Shown here piece by piece: positions 1 through 11,271 of a stretch of 64,000 nucleotides of DNA. Source of the stretch: Cryptomeria japonica (taxonomy: Eukaryota > Streptophyta > Pinopsida > Cupressales > Cupressaceae); contig NC_081407.1 in NCBI RefSeq assembly GCF_030272615.1, positions 147,065,744 to 147,129,743 on the forward strand, in the 5' to 3' direction. The notes below the pieces were generated by a model. The model saw nothing but the letters and a program-made list of their open reading frames with translations. It did not search any database and had not been told where the DNA came from. The stretch's first letter is position 1; each line of letters begins with the position of its first letter. A program made the translations under genes and the position numbers.

Positions 1-1471
1 CCTTCTTCTCTCTTGCACAATAGTCCTTTCTGTCAAATTCCTGACTGCATCCTCTTCGTTAAGAGGCTCATGATGTTTCACTTGTGCCCAAGGTGTCATT
101 CTCTTTAGTGCAAGTTTCATAGACTACTCAGGGTCACAAAACCTAGAATAAGAAGTTACCGTTCTGTATTGTTTTAACCAATTATTAATTTCATCTAAGG
201 CTCTTTTGCCAATGGTAAAGTTGGGAACTACCCACAACCTAGGCAGAAAAGTGCCCTTTTTGTGAGTTAATAAATATTCTTTATCAAGTAAAGTGAGGTA
301 CCAAATGAATTCAATTATGACTAATCTCATTGGAACACATTTTGGTAAAATGTGTGGGGATTGAGGACACCCATGTACCCTCATGATAGTAAGATTATCA
401 AAGAAATAAAAATCCCCCCATTTATGAGTAATGGGCCAATTACGGACAAATTGTTGTGGTCTCAAAAGCCTCCTCACACCTAGGATAAGTCTTTCTTTCT
501 TTGTTCCTAACATATTGAAAATAAAGAAAATAGGAATCATAAGTGCTACTATTCCACACTTGTGTCCACTTTTGTACTGGCATAGGTATGCCAAACTCCA
601 CTCTTTTTAGTACCAATTCTTTGTCCATCTTGTCTACATTGTAGTACAAAATCAGGTGCATCAATATGGAATAATGTTTAAAATTAATGACAAAAGCATT
701 CTTCTAGATGTACACCAAGGCATGATGGATGTGTTGCACCAAATATCCCACATAATCATAATCTATATTAACTTTTGGGTCTTGGATGTTCATTGCCATC
801 ATCAGAAGCTTAGCTAGAATTGTACTGCTCCCATCCATCCCCAACACCTTACATAATCCATAAAATATGCACTTCATATAGAAATGGAAAGTACTCAAAT
901 CAAATGGCTCCTCCACATTGTCAAAAATTGGAATCAAAGATTGGTTACCAGACCTAGGCATGTATCAAGGAATTGCATGCTTCTTTAGAACATTCTTATG
1001 ATTCTCATAATCCTGCTTTTCTCTATCTAGGTCTATATCCATGAAAGTTTCACCATATATCTGGAAGGCTTCAACAAAACTAACCCCATTGATGGTAACT
1101 ATAGAAAATTTATCCTTCCTTCGAATTACCCTAGTTATAGGGCAATATGCCTTTGTCATCTCTCTAACCAGGTCCACATCCATGTATACATCAGGCACAA
1201 CCAGTTTAGCCATGTTCAAGTCCCAAGGATTAGACATGGGCACTCCCTTTACCCTATTGTTCCTAAAGTACAAAAATAGATAAGCGCTAGAAATATCAGA
1301 GGTCTCTAGGTTTCTACACTAGTTGCATGTGTCTTTCGAGACATACTCATTCATGGACAACCCATTAGATGTCCCTGACAGTAATTCAATAAATTCCTCT
1401 AAATACTTCATCTCTCCAGTTGATTTCCTCCCCAATGCCTGAGATTTTCTGCTACTTGTCACACTACTCAT
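1..1471 (-). pseudogene. unrecognised long reading frame, left-truncated and broken
   Basis: A reading frame on the minus strand starts at an ATG at 1471 (MSSVTSSRKSQ...) and runs off the left edge, still readable after position 120. It is interrupted by a TAG near 1320, stops near 962-965 and 701-704, a frameshift near 440, and a TAG near 121. The pieces read smoothly into one another, which suggests one ancestral protein of at least 470 residues. I see no zinc knuckle, protease, reverse transcriptase or integrase motif. The middle contains aromatic and hydrophobic stretches (for example WNSSTYDSYFLYF). I do not recognise the family. Its style and decay resemble the unknown frame at 47025-49760, and it may be an accessory frame of a large retroelement whose remainder lies left of the window; that is inference. 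Confidence 0.5.
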
Positions 1472-1781
1472 CTTCTTAAAGAACACAACTTCAAATTTTC
1501 CAAAATTTCAGCTATACTAGAGAACTTGACACCTTCACAAGTTACAACCCTAGGGCCTACAACTTGCACTTGCAAAGAGAAAGTTACCACTCACACCATC
1601 AACACTCGGACCAAGGCTCATAAATTATTGCAAGTGTGTAAAATCCTTAACACAATCCTCCCTTTATAATTTTTTGGCCTTGAAAGAACTGGTCATCATC
1701 TCAGCCATTAATGCTCATGCATTTGGCCATTAAAAATTTAAAACTACAAACTAGGCTACTAGCCTTAAAAATGATAACATC
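1472..1781. other. flank between the left frame and the solo LTR
   Basis: About 310 bp of AT-rich sequence upstream of the minus-strand frame that starts at 1471. It probably contains that frame's 5' leader. I see no coding potential or clear promoter in it. Confidence 0.4.
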
Positions 1782-3369
1782 ATAATTGTTGGCATTGTGT
1801 TGTCATTGATGTCAACCAATATAGAAGGACAATACAGTTGATGTGCAGTCATTGATGTCAACTAGTGTTGTAGGTCATCGGTAAGGAAAAGAATGTCATT
1901 CAGATGAATGACCACTGGAGTCACTAGTACACAAGTTAGTGTTTGACTTGTGTGGATGAAATGGACAAGTTACTGGTATAGTCTATCACTGGTAAGAGTT
2001 ACTTTGACAGTGAGTAGTTGCCAACTGACAAGTTATGACCAGTGTACAAACAAGATGAGCAAGGTGCTTGAGCTATTGTTTGTGATGAAGAGGTAAAATG
2101 TTACCTAAATCACATCAACACAAGAGGAGAAGGATGCACAGGTCACCGGTATGCTGTGTGGATGCAAAATAGCAGGACTCCCACTGGATAAAGATACAGT
2201 CACCATGTGAAGAGATTACTGACAATGAATGTTCCCACACCAGATCACATGTGTCTATTTGAAGATATGTTGCACAAACATGGATGCCACATGAGTGCAT
2301 TGTAGGTTGTAGATGACAAGGATCCACTCCCACTGGTAAGTGAAGCTTATCTCCTATTATGAAAAATGTACATCATAGTTTCGTGAGATAAAATAAAAGA
2401 GTTAAAGGAAAATGTTTGAAGGCTCACACTAGATCTACTGGAGAATCACAAAGATGCCTCAAGTGCATGAAATTAGGGATATGCACTAGACCGATAGAGA
2501 AGGCATGATGATTTTCCAAGACAGATGAAGAGTGATGGGTTTGTCACTTTGAAAAATTGATTGAATTGATGTCCGACTTGATGATGAAGAAGGCAAGACT
2601 AAGAAGCTGCAGATAGAGAGGGCAACCGACTTGCAGATGTCTTAGAGGGAAATAGCTGAAGGTAAGTATGTCCACTAGTAATGCAACAAAGTGCAAGACT
2701 CAGAAGACTCCCATCTGATGAAGATGTACATAAGGTAGGTTAGCAAGCATGCTGACCGATTGAGTGATCCACTAGAAGAGATGCAGAGTGCAAGGTTGAA
2801 AGCAAACCAATTAAGGGTTTAACCGACATAGATAGTAACTTGGTAATGGAATTGGTCAATGATCCAATCTATACCAACATAGTTGATCCTGCAAAGGTGG
2901 ATGCCAACATGATGCCACATAGAGATGAAGTGGCATGCATGCACAAGTCAATGTGTTGAGTTAGTGAAGTGTTAGGCGGCGAGGTATATGGTGACAGATT
3001 GATATTTAAGTCGATAGTGTGTTTCACAGGTCAAGGTGTAGAAGAGTGCAACTCAAGATTGATCAGATGACAAAGATCTGATTGGATGAATTAATGATCA
3101 AGGCTGAGTGTCTAGGTGTTGATCAAGGGAGGTGAAGCTATCTGCTTGATTTCTTCATGGGTGAGTGACAAGTGCAGACCAAAGAAGGACCTGTGTTTGC
3201 AAACTTTAGTAAACATGTATTGGAAGCTGTGTGTTTATTGGAGTTGATTGACCCATTGTAGGAGGTTGATCTTTGGAAGGAGATCTAATTGGATTTGGTT
3301 TGCCTCGAGGTCAATGAAGAAGCCCTAACCACATAAATTTTGAATTGGTTCTTGGAGGGAAAACCAGTC

Positions 3370-3377
3370 TATATATA
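3370..3377 (+). promoter_or_regulatory. TATA box of the solo LTR
   Basis: TATATATA followed by GCAAGCC, placed about two thirds of the way into the LTR. It is the only strong TATA element I see there, and it predicts transcription start near 3400. This sets the plus orientation of the LTR. Confidence 0.5.
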
Positions 3378-3852
3378 TGCAAGCCAAAATTGACAAGTGT
3401 GGCTGCTGGATAAGAGAGTTTTGTTGTATGCAAGAATAAATCAGTCAAGTGTTGATCAAGAAGAAGAAGAAGAAGAGACTAAGTGTGGGGAAGAATAGGT
3501 TCAAAGTGCTCAACTGGTAGTTAGTCATTGAGTCTGACAGAGGAGAGAACCGACAAAGGTCAAACTGATAGAGAAGAAGTGCAGAAGACTGCAAAAAAGG
3601 CAGGCATAGAATCGGTAGAAGATAGTACCCGTGGAGAGCAGCAGTGTAGCTGAGAGAAGATAAAACTGACAGAGCATAGAACTGGTAGAGTGCTGAATCA
3701 AAAAAGAGTAGAACCAGTAGAGAGAGAACCGGTAGTGAACTGGGTAGAAGATCCAGTAGAGATATTTGGAGAAGTGTTACAAAATCCATTTGTAACGAGA
3801 AGATAACTTTCATATAAAAACATGATTTTGTATTAACTGAGTTGTAGCTCAG

Positions 3853-3958
3853 TGTAGGGGTTGTAGCTCATTGGGTTGGTGCTCCTTGGGTTGGTGCACT
3901 AAATTAGGGGTTGGTGCCCTAAATCAGGGGTTGGTGCTCCTTGGGTTGGTGCCCTAAA
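3853..3958 (+). repeat. short tandem repeat GGGTTGGTGC in the solo LTR
   Basis: Five imperfect units built around GGGTTGGTGC, alternating with CTCCTTGG, CCCTAAA or CACTAAA linkers of about 20 bp. It lies downstream of the TATA box, so it would be transcribed. Confidence 0.75.
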
Positions 3959-4238
3959 CATTGTAATTGGAGATTCATTATGAGGCCAGATTGGAGCAGT
4001 AGACTCTGGCAGCATTTCTCACTGAGGTTTTTCCAATCTTGGGTTTTCCTTGTATTTGATGGTGTTATGTGATGTCCCTTTATGTGTGAGTGCTTTTGTG
4101 TTAGTCTCCCATCTAACCGGTAAGTCTGAATTTAGTTAGATCCGTTAATTAGTATACTCATATAGGATAGTTAAAGGGAAAAGTTTGAGAACCACTAATT
4201 CACCACCCTCTCAGTGGTGCCTTGTGTCTAACAATAAT

Positions 4239-5560
4239 GAGTTATATGCAAAATTTAGAAAGTATCTTAGAATGAAATTTCACTTTAGTATTTACTCAGG
4301 AAAAGGTGCCAAATCAATCCATGGGTCAATTCGTCATTTGTCATGACCCTTTGTTTCCATACACCTCAGCAATCCCCATCAAGTCATTAAAACATGTGGC
4401 ACACAATCATCAACCCTTTGCCTAAAAGACTGCCCATTAGAAAATCTCACAACCTAGCGACAAGTTCTTACGACTCTATCTCCACCTCGCAAGCTGAAAA
4501 TGCTAAGCCTTCATAACCTCGAGAGCTAGCGACTGAGGGCAATTGAATCTCCACTCGCCAATTCTCAAGCACAAAATATTAAGTCTTCATCACCACAATG
4601 ACCTAGATATAGTGGTAACTTTAACCCTTGTCACATACTTGCCAACATAAAACTATTTATCTCTTAACTGCTAGCACTTCACTCGCAAGCTCATGGCTTG
4701 ATCATGTCTTCAGACATTTAACCTCGTGAGCTGGAAATAACCATAAAACTTAACCACAAACTGTCTAGTCGATATCTTGTGACCTAAAAATGCTAACATT
4801 AAACAAACATGAGAGATAGCGACAACTATATGAAATGAGTTACTCGCTAACTCTCACGACTATAATGCATGACATCGGATCAACTTGAAACCTCATGACC
4901 AAAGCAATTTCATTAACAATATCCAGCTCGCTAACATAAAATGCTAACACCCAAAAAGCTAGAGACCTCATGATGCAAACCCAAAACAACTAGTTGCCAA
5001 CTCATGGCTTGATCACCTCTTCAGACATTTAACCTCGCAAGCTAGCGATAACCATAAAACTTAACCACAAACTGTCTAGTCGCTAGCTCGCGACCTAAAA
5101 TTGCTAACATTAAACAAACATGAGAGCTAGTGACAACTATATGAAATGACTTACTAACTCTCATGGCTATAATGCATGACATCAGACTAACTCGAGACCT
5201 CATGACCAAAGCAATTTCATTAACAATATCTAGGTCACCAACATAAAATGCTAACACCCAAAAAGCTAGAGACCTCGTGATTCGAACCCAAACCAACACT
5301 CTCTAACTCGCCACTTAAAATGTTAAACATGAAATTGATCCACGAATTAAAGATGAAACATAAAACATGTCTGACCAACCATTTGACCACCCTTGACATT
5401 GACATGGACAAATAAATAGAGGACAACTCATATTTTCAACGCACGACAACTAGGCAACGAACGCAAAAAACAAACACAAAAACCTAATCGCCATGAACAT
5501 GGCCAAAACTCGGGAAAAGACACTTTCATAAAACCAGAGGATAAACCCATGACATGAATA
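4239..5560. other. unclassified repetitive DNA rich in CTCGC/GCTAGCGA motifs
   Basis: No coding frame is convincing. The sequence is peppered with variants of CTCGCAAGCT, GAGAGCTAGCGAC and CTCGCGAC, many of them partly self-complementary, and it contains a 311-bp tandem duplication annotated separately. It may be part of an old LTR or an untranslated region of a retroelement, but I cannot assign it. Confidence 0.4.
4690..5311. repeat. two-copy tandem duplication, period 311 bp
   Basis: The block starting CTCATGGCTTGATCA at 4690 is repeated starting at 5001 and reads on in parallel to about 5311 (shared landmarks: CATAAAACTTAACCAC, ATTAAACAAACATGAGAG, CACCCAAAAAGCTAGAGACC). The copies differ by scattered substitutions and one short deletion, so the duplication is not recent. 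Confidence 0.85.
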
Positions 5561-6263
5561 GAATCTCGACATGACTTAGCCAAAAAAATTTCAATCCTAA
5601 TAGGTGTGACCCTTGAAGTTAGACAGACTTTATCTGGTCTTCCCGATATGAACGGTATTGGGGATTTTTGAATTTGGACAATTTTGAGGAAGGAAATATA
5701 TCATATTTTAAAATGAAGATTATGATCACAAAGGACATTTTGAGCCTTGGAGTTTGCATTTTGGAAAAATGGAAAAATTTTTGTTCTAACATCATGTTAA
5801 GCATTTAATGGAGAAAGGTTCTAATAGTTATGCAGTATAAATAATTTTATAGATCTTGTGACACAAATTGTTGTATTTCATGTTAAGAATAATGTGGACC
5901 AATTTATCAAAGATAATATATATTCAAGAATCAAACTTCATGCATACCTAAATATATTCTCTTAGCTCTAAGAGTCAAGACTCTAAATTTCTTAAACTGG
6001 AACTAAAATATATAGTAACAATCAACATGCAGTTACAAACAACTATCAGAAACTAAATTCTAATTGTTTACTAATAATTCAAATTCACAATTAAAAATAT
6101 GAAATATGTATCTGTTCTGATTGACAATTTCAAGGAATAAAATATAAAAAATCATCAACAATAACTATAGTTTTGTTACTTGTAAATTGTAATAACTAAT
6201 ATGACTCAAGAAGTGTAGTATAAATACCTAAAAACTGACTGCTAATTCACTTCAGTGACTTAG
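5561..6263. other. AT-rich spacer, nothing recognised
   Basis: Low-complexity AT-rich DNA without a convincing frame, RNA gene or repeat boundary. The right end abuts the C-terminal remnant of the hAT transposase. Confidence 0.4.
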
Positions 6264-6655
6264 TTTGGATTGAGGGACTCTGAGGCTTCTACATCCCAAA
6301 TGGACTCAAGATCCTAAACCTGACTAGTACTAACAGGTCCATCTTCATTCTGAGTCGGGTATTCAAAAAATTCTTTGTCTTCAATTTAATGTTGACTCTA
6401 AGTCTAAGATCCATCATTTGTCTTAGTACTAGCAATAGCACCACTAGCTTTTGAGGTGTTGTACAATCCTTGTCTTTCACGCATGGAATTACAGTTTGCC
6501 AGTGCCCTATCATAAGGAGAATCTTTGACATTATACTGAGTTACAAACAACCTCAATAAAGTTTCCAAATTTTTGTCTAGTTTGTTTCTGATCTTTGATT
6601 TCAAAAGCCCTAATGCACTGAAAAATCTCTCATCTTCCACCAACCCCAATATCAT
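6264..6655 (-). pseudogene. hAT transposase, C-terminal dimerisation-domain fragment
   Basis: The minus strand encodes VEDERFFSALGLLKSK followed by RNKLDKNLETLLRLF. This matches the pattern of the hAT C-terminal dimerisation region (E-R-x-F-S, then K-x-K-x-R-N-x-L and a leucine-rich helix). The tail SPYDRALANCNSMRERQG and an acidic C-terminus follow, with stop codons in the tail near 6420 and further stops to its left. Everything upstream of the motif (zinc finger and catalytic residues) is missing, and the frame runs directly into LINE-derived sequence near 6655. It is therefore an inactive fragment. hAT transposases move DNA by cut-and-paste in the nucleus; no terminal inverted repeats were found nearby. 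Confidence 0.65.
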
Positions 6656-7524
6656 CTTCTGCCACCTTATTGTTTTCCCTACGAGTGTGGGAAATTTGAT
6701 ATTCTTCAAAAGTATTAATAATTTTATGAGATAAATTTATCCAATTAGATATATTCCAAGATGGATTGACTTCTTTTTTGAGACATTGGATAATATTTTT
6801 GGAATCCCCTTCAATCCATACCTTTGTACAATTTATCTATTTAGCAATTAGAAGGGCCTAATAGGCTCCAATAGATTAGACAATGCATGGTTAGTCTGGG
6901 TACCCAAGGGGAGTGCCACTACTAAGATAAATATGTCATTACTATCCCTAATCACTCCCCCACACCTTGATGGACCCAGATTACCCTTCACCGCCCCATC
7001 CAAATTAATTTTCACCCATCCTGAAGGAGGCTCAAGCCAATAAGTTCCATCACGGGGTTTTCTTATCGACTTGAAAAATCTGGAAATATCCAATTGAATT
7101 TGCAAAGCATTTGCAACCTTGTAATCATATTCAGTACAGTTCTGAATCTCTTTTCTCAATTGGACACAATTAAGGCAATTAAATTTTCCTTTACAGCCCT
7201 CGAAATCTTATGAAAAACAATCTCAACTAATAAGACAGAGTCTCTGGAAACACTATTGTTCCTCTCTTTTCAAATACCCCAAACAATATGCAGAAGAGAA
7301 TAGGACCAAAGTCTTTAATAACTTGATTGTTACTAGGAGCTCTCCACTAGATGAATAGATCTGGCATAGAAGATGGAAAGAACCAGTAAATATCCCATAG
7401 TTGAAGCATTCTCCCCCAAATTTCTTGAGCAAAGAGACATTCAATAATGAGATGGGGGACAAATTCTGCATCAACCATGCAAAGGATGCAAATGTTGGGA
7501 AGATGAAATCCCCTCTTACATAAG
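6656..7524 (-). pseudogene. LINE (non-LTR retrotransposon) C-terminal part: zinc-binding and RNase H regions
   Basis: Reading the minus strand from 7524, the sequence continues KRGFHLPN, then CILC and HLIIECLFAQEIW. This is the cysteine/histidine region found after the reverse transcriptase of plant LINEs (zf-RVT). An RNase H domain follows: WVKINLDGA with its first Asp, GGVIRDS, a degraded middle (WIEGDSKN), and REN-NKVA at the end. The frame has a TAG near 7350 and several shifts. It would have served in target-primed reverse transcription. The domain ends abruptly at the hAT fragment. The missing upstream part is found at 24365-24615, beyond the insertion of element T. Confidence 0.75.
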
Positions 7525-9470
7525 TGTTAGTGAACAGATTTTTCCTCCTGAAATACCTTCACAAATGACTCCTAGATGCCCAAAAGTTGGAAAACAAACT
7601 GAAACTAATAGTTGAGTCACTTGCAATGGAGATGTGCAAGTGCTCTCTGAAATTTGATGAGAAGATACAACTCCCTTCATTTGGTTTGCAAGGAATTAAA
7701 TATGAGTTATGTCTTTCACTAGAAGACACAAAGGCACTTTAACATCCACCCATCACCATGGTGTGAACGCAAATTTTTGGATTTAAAACTAAAAGAAAAG
7801 ATTAAACAGACAATGCAAAGCCCATCTATTCGATCTTCTAACTAAAAGATAAAAAAGGGAAGATTTTAAATATAATTTTTAGGTAGGTGCACGAATGAAA
7901 TTCAAAGCTTTCATCATCACCATTCACACAAACCGATTGCACATGATTGTATAAAAAGAGGACTGAAACAACACAAAGATTGGCTCAATCAGAAGGAAAA
8001 ATATCTTAAATTCAAAGCTTTACATATATTCCCTCCTTTTCTTTCAACACAAAATAAATAGATCAAAGTCCATGTTACCCCTCTACACCCAAAATAATAT
8101 CTGAAAATATTAATACTCTCTTCCTTTGCACTGTTACAATTCAGAAAACATAACAGTATTGCCCTCTCCTGTAGCACACAAACTGCTGGAAAAAAAACCC
8201 TTCTTTTCATCTTTCTTTTCATATTTATCTTTTCTTTTTCTCTCAGTGAGACACTTTCGGTTCCAAAAAATGAATCCTGGCATATCATATGCTGGCAGCT
8301 AGATATAATAGCTATCTTCATTCTTTCATCTCTTTCATATTCGATATGTATTATTTAAACACTTTCTTGGCTTCAATGTAATCTTTATCATAATGTTTTA
8401 ATCTGAAAACATTATAACTTAAAATATATAAGTTTTATGAATTAATTATGGGCTCCATCATTGCAAATATAAGTCATGCCTTGCTAATATTTGAAGACAA
8501 GAAATTTGGTTGTTGTTGGTCACCTTGGACAGACTCCCACTCAGTCAATCATATCTTTTGAAGGAGATGTAATTCGGTTAATCACTTCAAGGGAACTGTG
8601 CGCATCTTACCTATGCACAACATATCAAAAAGTGGGAAAAATCCAACAATGGAACAAAAAGATATGCCCCTCGAGACATGACGGTTTTTCTGTCACAAAA
8701 ATCAGAAAATGTTCCTTGTTCTAGACTTGTATTTTGTTAAGTGTATCTTGTAGACCAGATTGAATTTCCACAATTCTTTTGGTGAGAACTTATAAAAATA
8801 GGCTTCATGAAACATATCCGAATTCCAGCATGATCCAATGATTGAAGTGAGAGATACACCCCCTGCACAAAGATTGATTTTGCTATCTTAGAAAATTTGT
8901 ATTTATAGGCTGCATTGAAAATTATAAACATTCTTCGTGCTAACTCTTTCACAATCCTCTAGGAAAAATAATCAATTACTGCCTGAGTAAATGGTGAATC
9001 AATATTCCTCTTCTAAACTTTTGTTGGTTCACCAAATTTGTCCACTGATTGCTTTGCCTTTCCATTTTGGTTGCGTGTTGAACCTTTGAATTTCATCAAA
9101 CCTTTTGAACATCACTGAATTGTTTGAACTAGGTTCAAACAGTTCACAGTCTGGAGAAGAGTATATGAAACATCATCCGCGACCGTGAAATAGAGCTGTT
9201 GCAAAACACTTGATATGAATGTTAGCTTAAAAATGTCTTAGACACAACTTAGAATCTACGGTACCTAAATGAACACTATGAACTCTATTCTAGATGGTTC
9301 AAGGGGTTCATGAGATGCAACAAACCATTGAAACTTAACACTAAGGATCAAGAAATGATTTGCAAGTGGATTATGGATTGAAGCAACGAATTTAAAACAA
9401 GACAAGGAATCAACTAAAAATTTTGCAAGGCGACTTACTCTTGTTATGAGGGATGAATTAAAAGGTAACA
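7525..9470 (-). repeat. element T LTR 1 (1,946 bp)
   Basis: Left-hand terminal LTR. It begins TGTTAGTGAACAG on the plus strand and ends AAGGTAACA. Divergence from the other four is modest and spread along the length, with small indels. Confidence 0.85.
8901..8910 (-). promoter_or_regulatory. TATA box in element T LTR 1
   Basis: The minus strand reads GCCTATAAATAC about 560 bp from the LTR's 5' end. The box is conserved in LTRs 1, 2, 3 and 5 and is changed to CTGTAAATAC in LTR 4. It agrees with the minus orientation of the primer-binding site and frame. A second TATAAAAA lies on the plus strand near 7950. Confidence 0.4.
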
Positions 9471-9751
9471 TTGGCTCTGATTGGGGACCGGGATTGTAAA
9501 GGACTAGGAGAATCCAGAATGTCTTTGGAAGAGATCAGTGCCTAGCCATTGGGCAATAGAGTTAAGAAAAACAAAGCACATGGAGCTTCTTACAGAGGGC
9601 AGAGGCAACAAGGAAAAACTAACAAGCCAAAACCCACACTAAACCAAGGCTGAAAATTAAGACAAGCTACACCTAGATCACACCAAAAATATTATTTACA
9701 AAAATATACAGGAAGGAAAATCCTGCCATGAGAACTAGAGCCAATAACTTC

Positions 9752-11159
9752 TTACACAAAACCATCCACCGGAAGGGAGAAGAAGGAGCCTTTTCAGAAA
9801 AATGGCTTGTTTTCAAATGAAGCAACCCAAAACCATGCTCTTCTGATAACTTCTTCAATGCTAAACACCAAACTAACAATATGTAAGAACTTTGTGAATA
9901 CACATTCATGCCCAAAAAGCCATGTTTCATCATGAACTTTTGAATTTTCTGGAAACATCTACACACTACTTCTCAAATAATGTTCTATTTCTAGCTGAAA
10001 AAAGTAATGCTTAGAAATTCATAGGGAAAATGCTGCATCATTCTCACAATCACCACTATTAAGACTATCATTCTTAAAATAATTTTCAGCATTTGAACTA
10101 ATCTCAAAATTGAGAGACACTTCATCATGCATGGGCTCCAACTTAGCTGAAACAACTTCAACATCTTTTACTGAAATTAAATCTGCAAATTCCCTATCCA
10201 AACTTAATGCATGAAATAGATTAATACCTGAATCCTTCTCCTTGAAATCCCCTTCTTCAATGGATGACAAGAACTGCTCAATGATATCTTCTTCACAAAA
10301 AAAAAGTACTATCCAAACCGGCCAACAGTTCTTGGGATTGCAAGACTTCATCAGTTTGACCATTATTTTGTTTCATTTCTGAATTTTCTTTTTCAATCAT
10401 ATTTTCAGAATGGGAAACATCTTTATCAAGACATGATTCCACCTTATTGTTAACACAATCTTCATTAGGAAGACATAATATTGTTGTACTGTCAAAATGA
10501 AATGATTCTATGAAGGACTCATCACAAACTTTTAAACATAAAGAATCATTTTCATCAACTTGATGTATACGATTGAAAGCTTCGTACTCTGGTTGAATGT
10601 AAATCTGAAAATTTTCATCCTTTAAACTTTTTGGAACAAGATAACTTTCCATACTATCAAAACTAAAATTTTCTATTTCTGGGTAAGAGAAAGACCTCAA
10701 AAAACCTTTTTCATTCAAGCTCGTAGGTTCTCCAATGTTGTCTTGATTATTCTAACTTACCTTTGTCTGACTTGCATGAGACTGAACTATCTCTTGCTGA
10801 ACTTCTCGCTCATTCAGGACAAGGTAATTGTAGGGGTGAGATGAAACTGAGATGACTGGAGCCTCGTCATCATCAAATTTTAATTCTTGTTTCAGCTGCA
10901 ATATTTTCTTTGCATAAACTTGCAAGACTCTTGTCTTTTCTTTCAATTCTTTCAATTTATGAAATCTGATGCAAAGACTTCTCCATAGAAGAGTGGATGC
11001 ATGATCATCTTCCACACTTATATTATTTCTAACAGCACATGAAATACTTTCTTTGTAATGCTCCAAGAAGTCATGCAACATTTTATCATCTCTTGAAATA
11101 ATTTCCAAGATCGAAGGATCTCGTCTTTTCTCTTTTCTCATTGCTCTTGCCTTGAGCAT
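9752..11159 (-). pseudogene. element T internal frame, copy 1 (unrecognised acidic protein)
   Basis: The ATG used (MLKARAMRKEKR) is conserved in all four copies, although the open frame extends upstream of it. Residues 1-100 are basic, then helical and charged (FLEHYKESIS, LWRSLCIRFHKLKELKEKTRVLQVYAKKI). The remaining two thirds are rich in Asp, Glu, Ser and Asn, with recurring phrases such as LPNEDCVNN and SIEEGDFKEKDSGINLF. This copy is broken by a TAA near 10754, a frameshift in an A-run near 10300, a TGA near 10020 and a TAG near 9969. No transmembrane, nuclease or zinc-knuckle motif is visible, and I do not recognise a family. It could be a captured host gene segment or a diverged structural protein. 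Confidence 0.6.
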
Positions 11160-11245
11160 GATGTTTATATACAGAGTCACCAATCTCCTACACAGAGATA
11201 AATCTAAAAATCTGAGGAAACAAAATGCACTAGTCTTTGATTCTG

Positions 11246-11265
11246 AATCCCCAGAAGAGTCGCCA
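11246..11265 (-). promoter_or_regulatory. element T primer-binding site, best-preserved copy
   Basis: Just inside the LTR, after a short ATTTT spacer, the minus strand reads TGGCGACTCTTCTGGGGA. This resembles the complement of the 3' end of a plant tRNA-Arg, the primer type I recall for some gypsy elements. Equivalent sites lie at 22443-22462 and 18707-18726. At about 14990-15008 the leading TGG is mutated. Confidence 0.55.
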
Positions 11266-11271
11266 AAAATC

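Larger units (their letters stand above)
1787..4233 (+). mobile_element. solo LTR, 2,447 bp, with 5-bp target-site duplication
   Basis: The segment begins TGTTGG and ends CTAACA. It is flanked by the identical 5-mer ATAAT at 1782-1786 and 4234-4238, which is the signature of an LTR-retrotransposon integration. No gag or pol frame, primer-binding site, polypurine tract or second LTR is present between the ends, so this is best read as a solo LTR left by recombination between the two LTRs of a full element. A TATA box at 3370 fits transcription on the plus strand with a long U3 of about 1.6 kb. Two copies of a CATTGATGTCAA motif lie in the first 75 bp, as in the U3 starts of other elements here. 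The long leucine-rich minus-strand frame at 3445-3813 is a by-product of purine-rich DNA. Confidence 0.85.

Noticed and set aside
3445-3813. Leucine-rich minus-strand frame in the solo LTR
   Set aside because: Produced by AGAGAAGA-type purine-rich DNA inside the LTR; no start context or homology.
7940-7965. TATAAAAA on the plus strand as evidence that element T is plus-oriented
   Set aside because: The primer-binding site, the internal frame and a conserved minus-strand TATAAATA box agree on the minus strand.
11246-11265. Possible tRNA-Arg gene 3' end on the plus strand (GAATCCCC...GAGTCGCCA)
   Set aside because: Only the last part of a tRNA is present, and it lies at the exact place of a primer-binding site next to an LTR.
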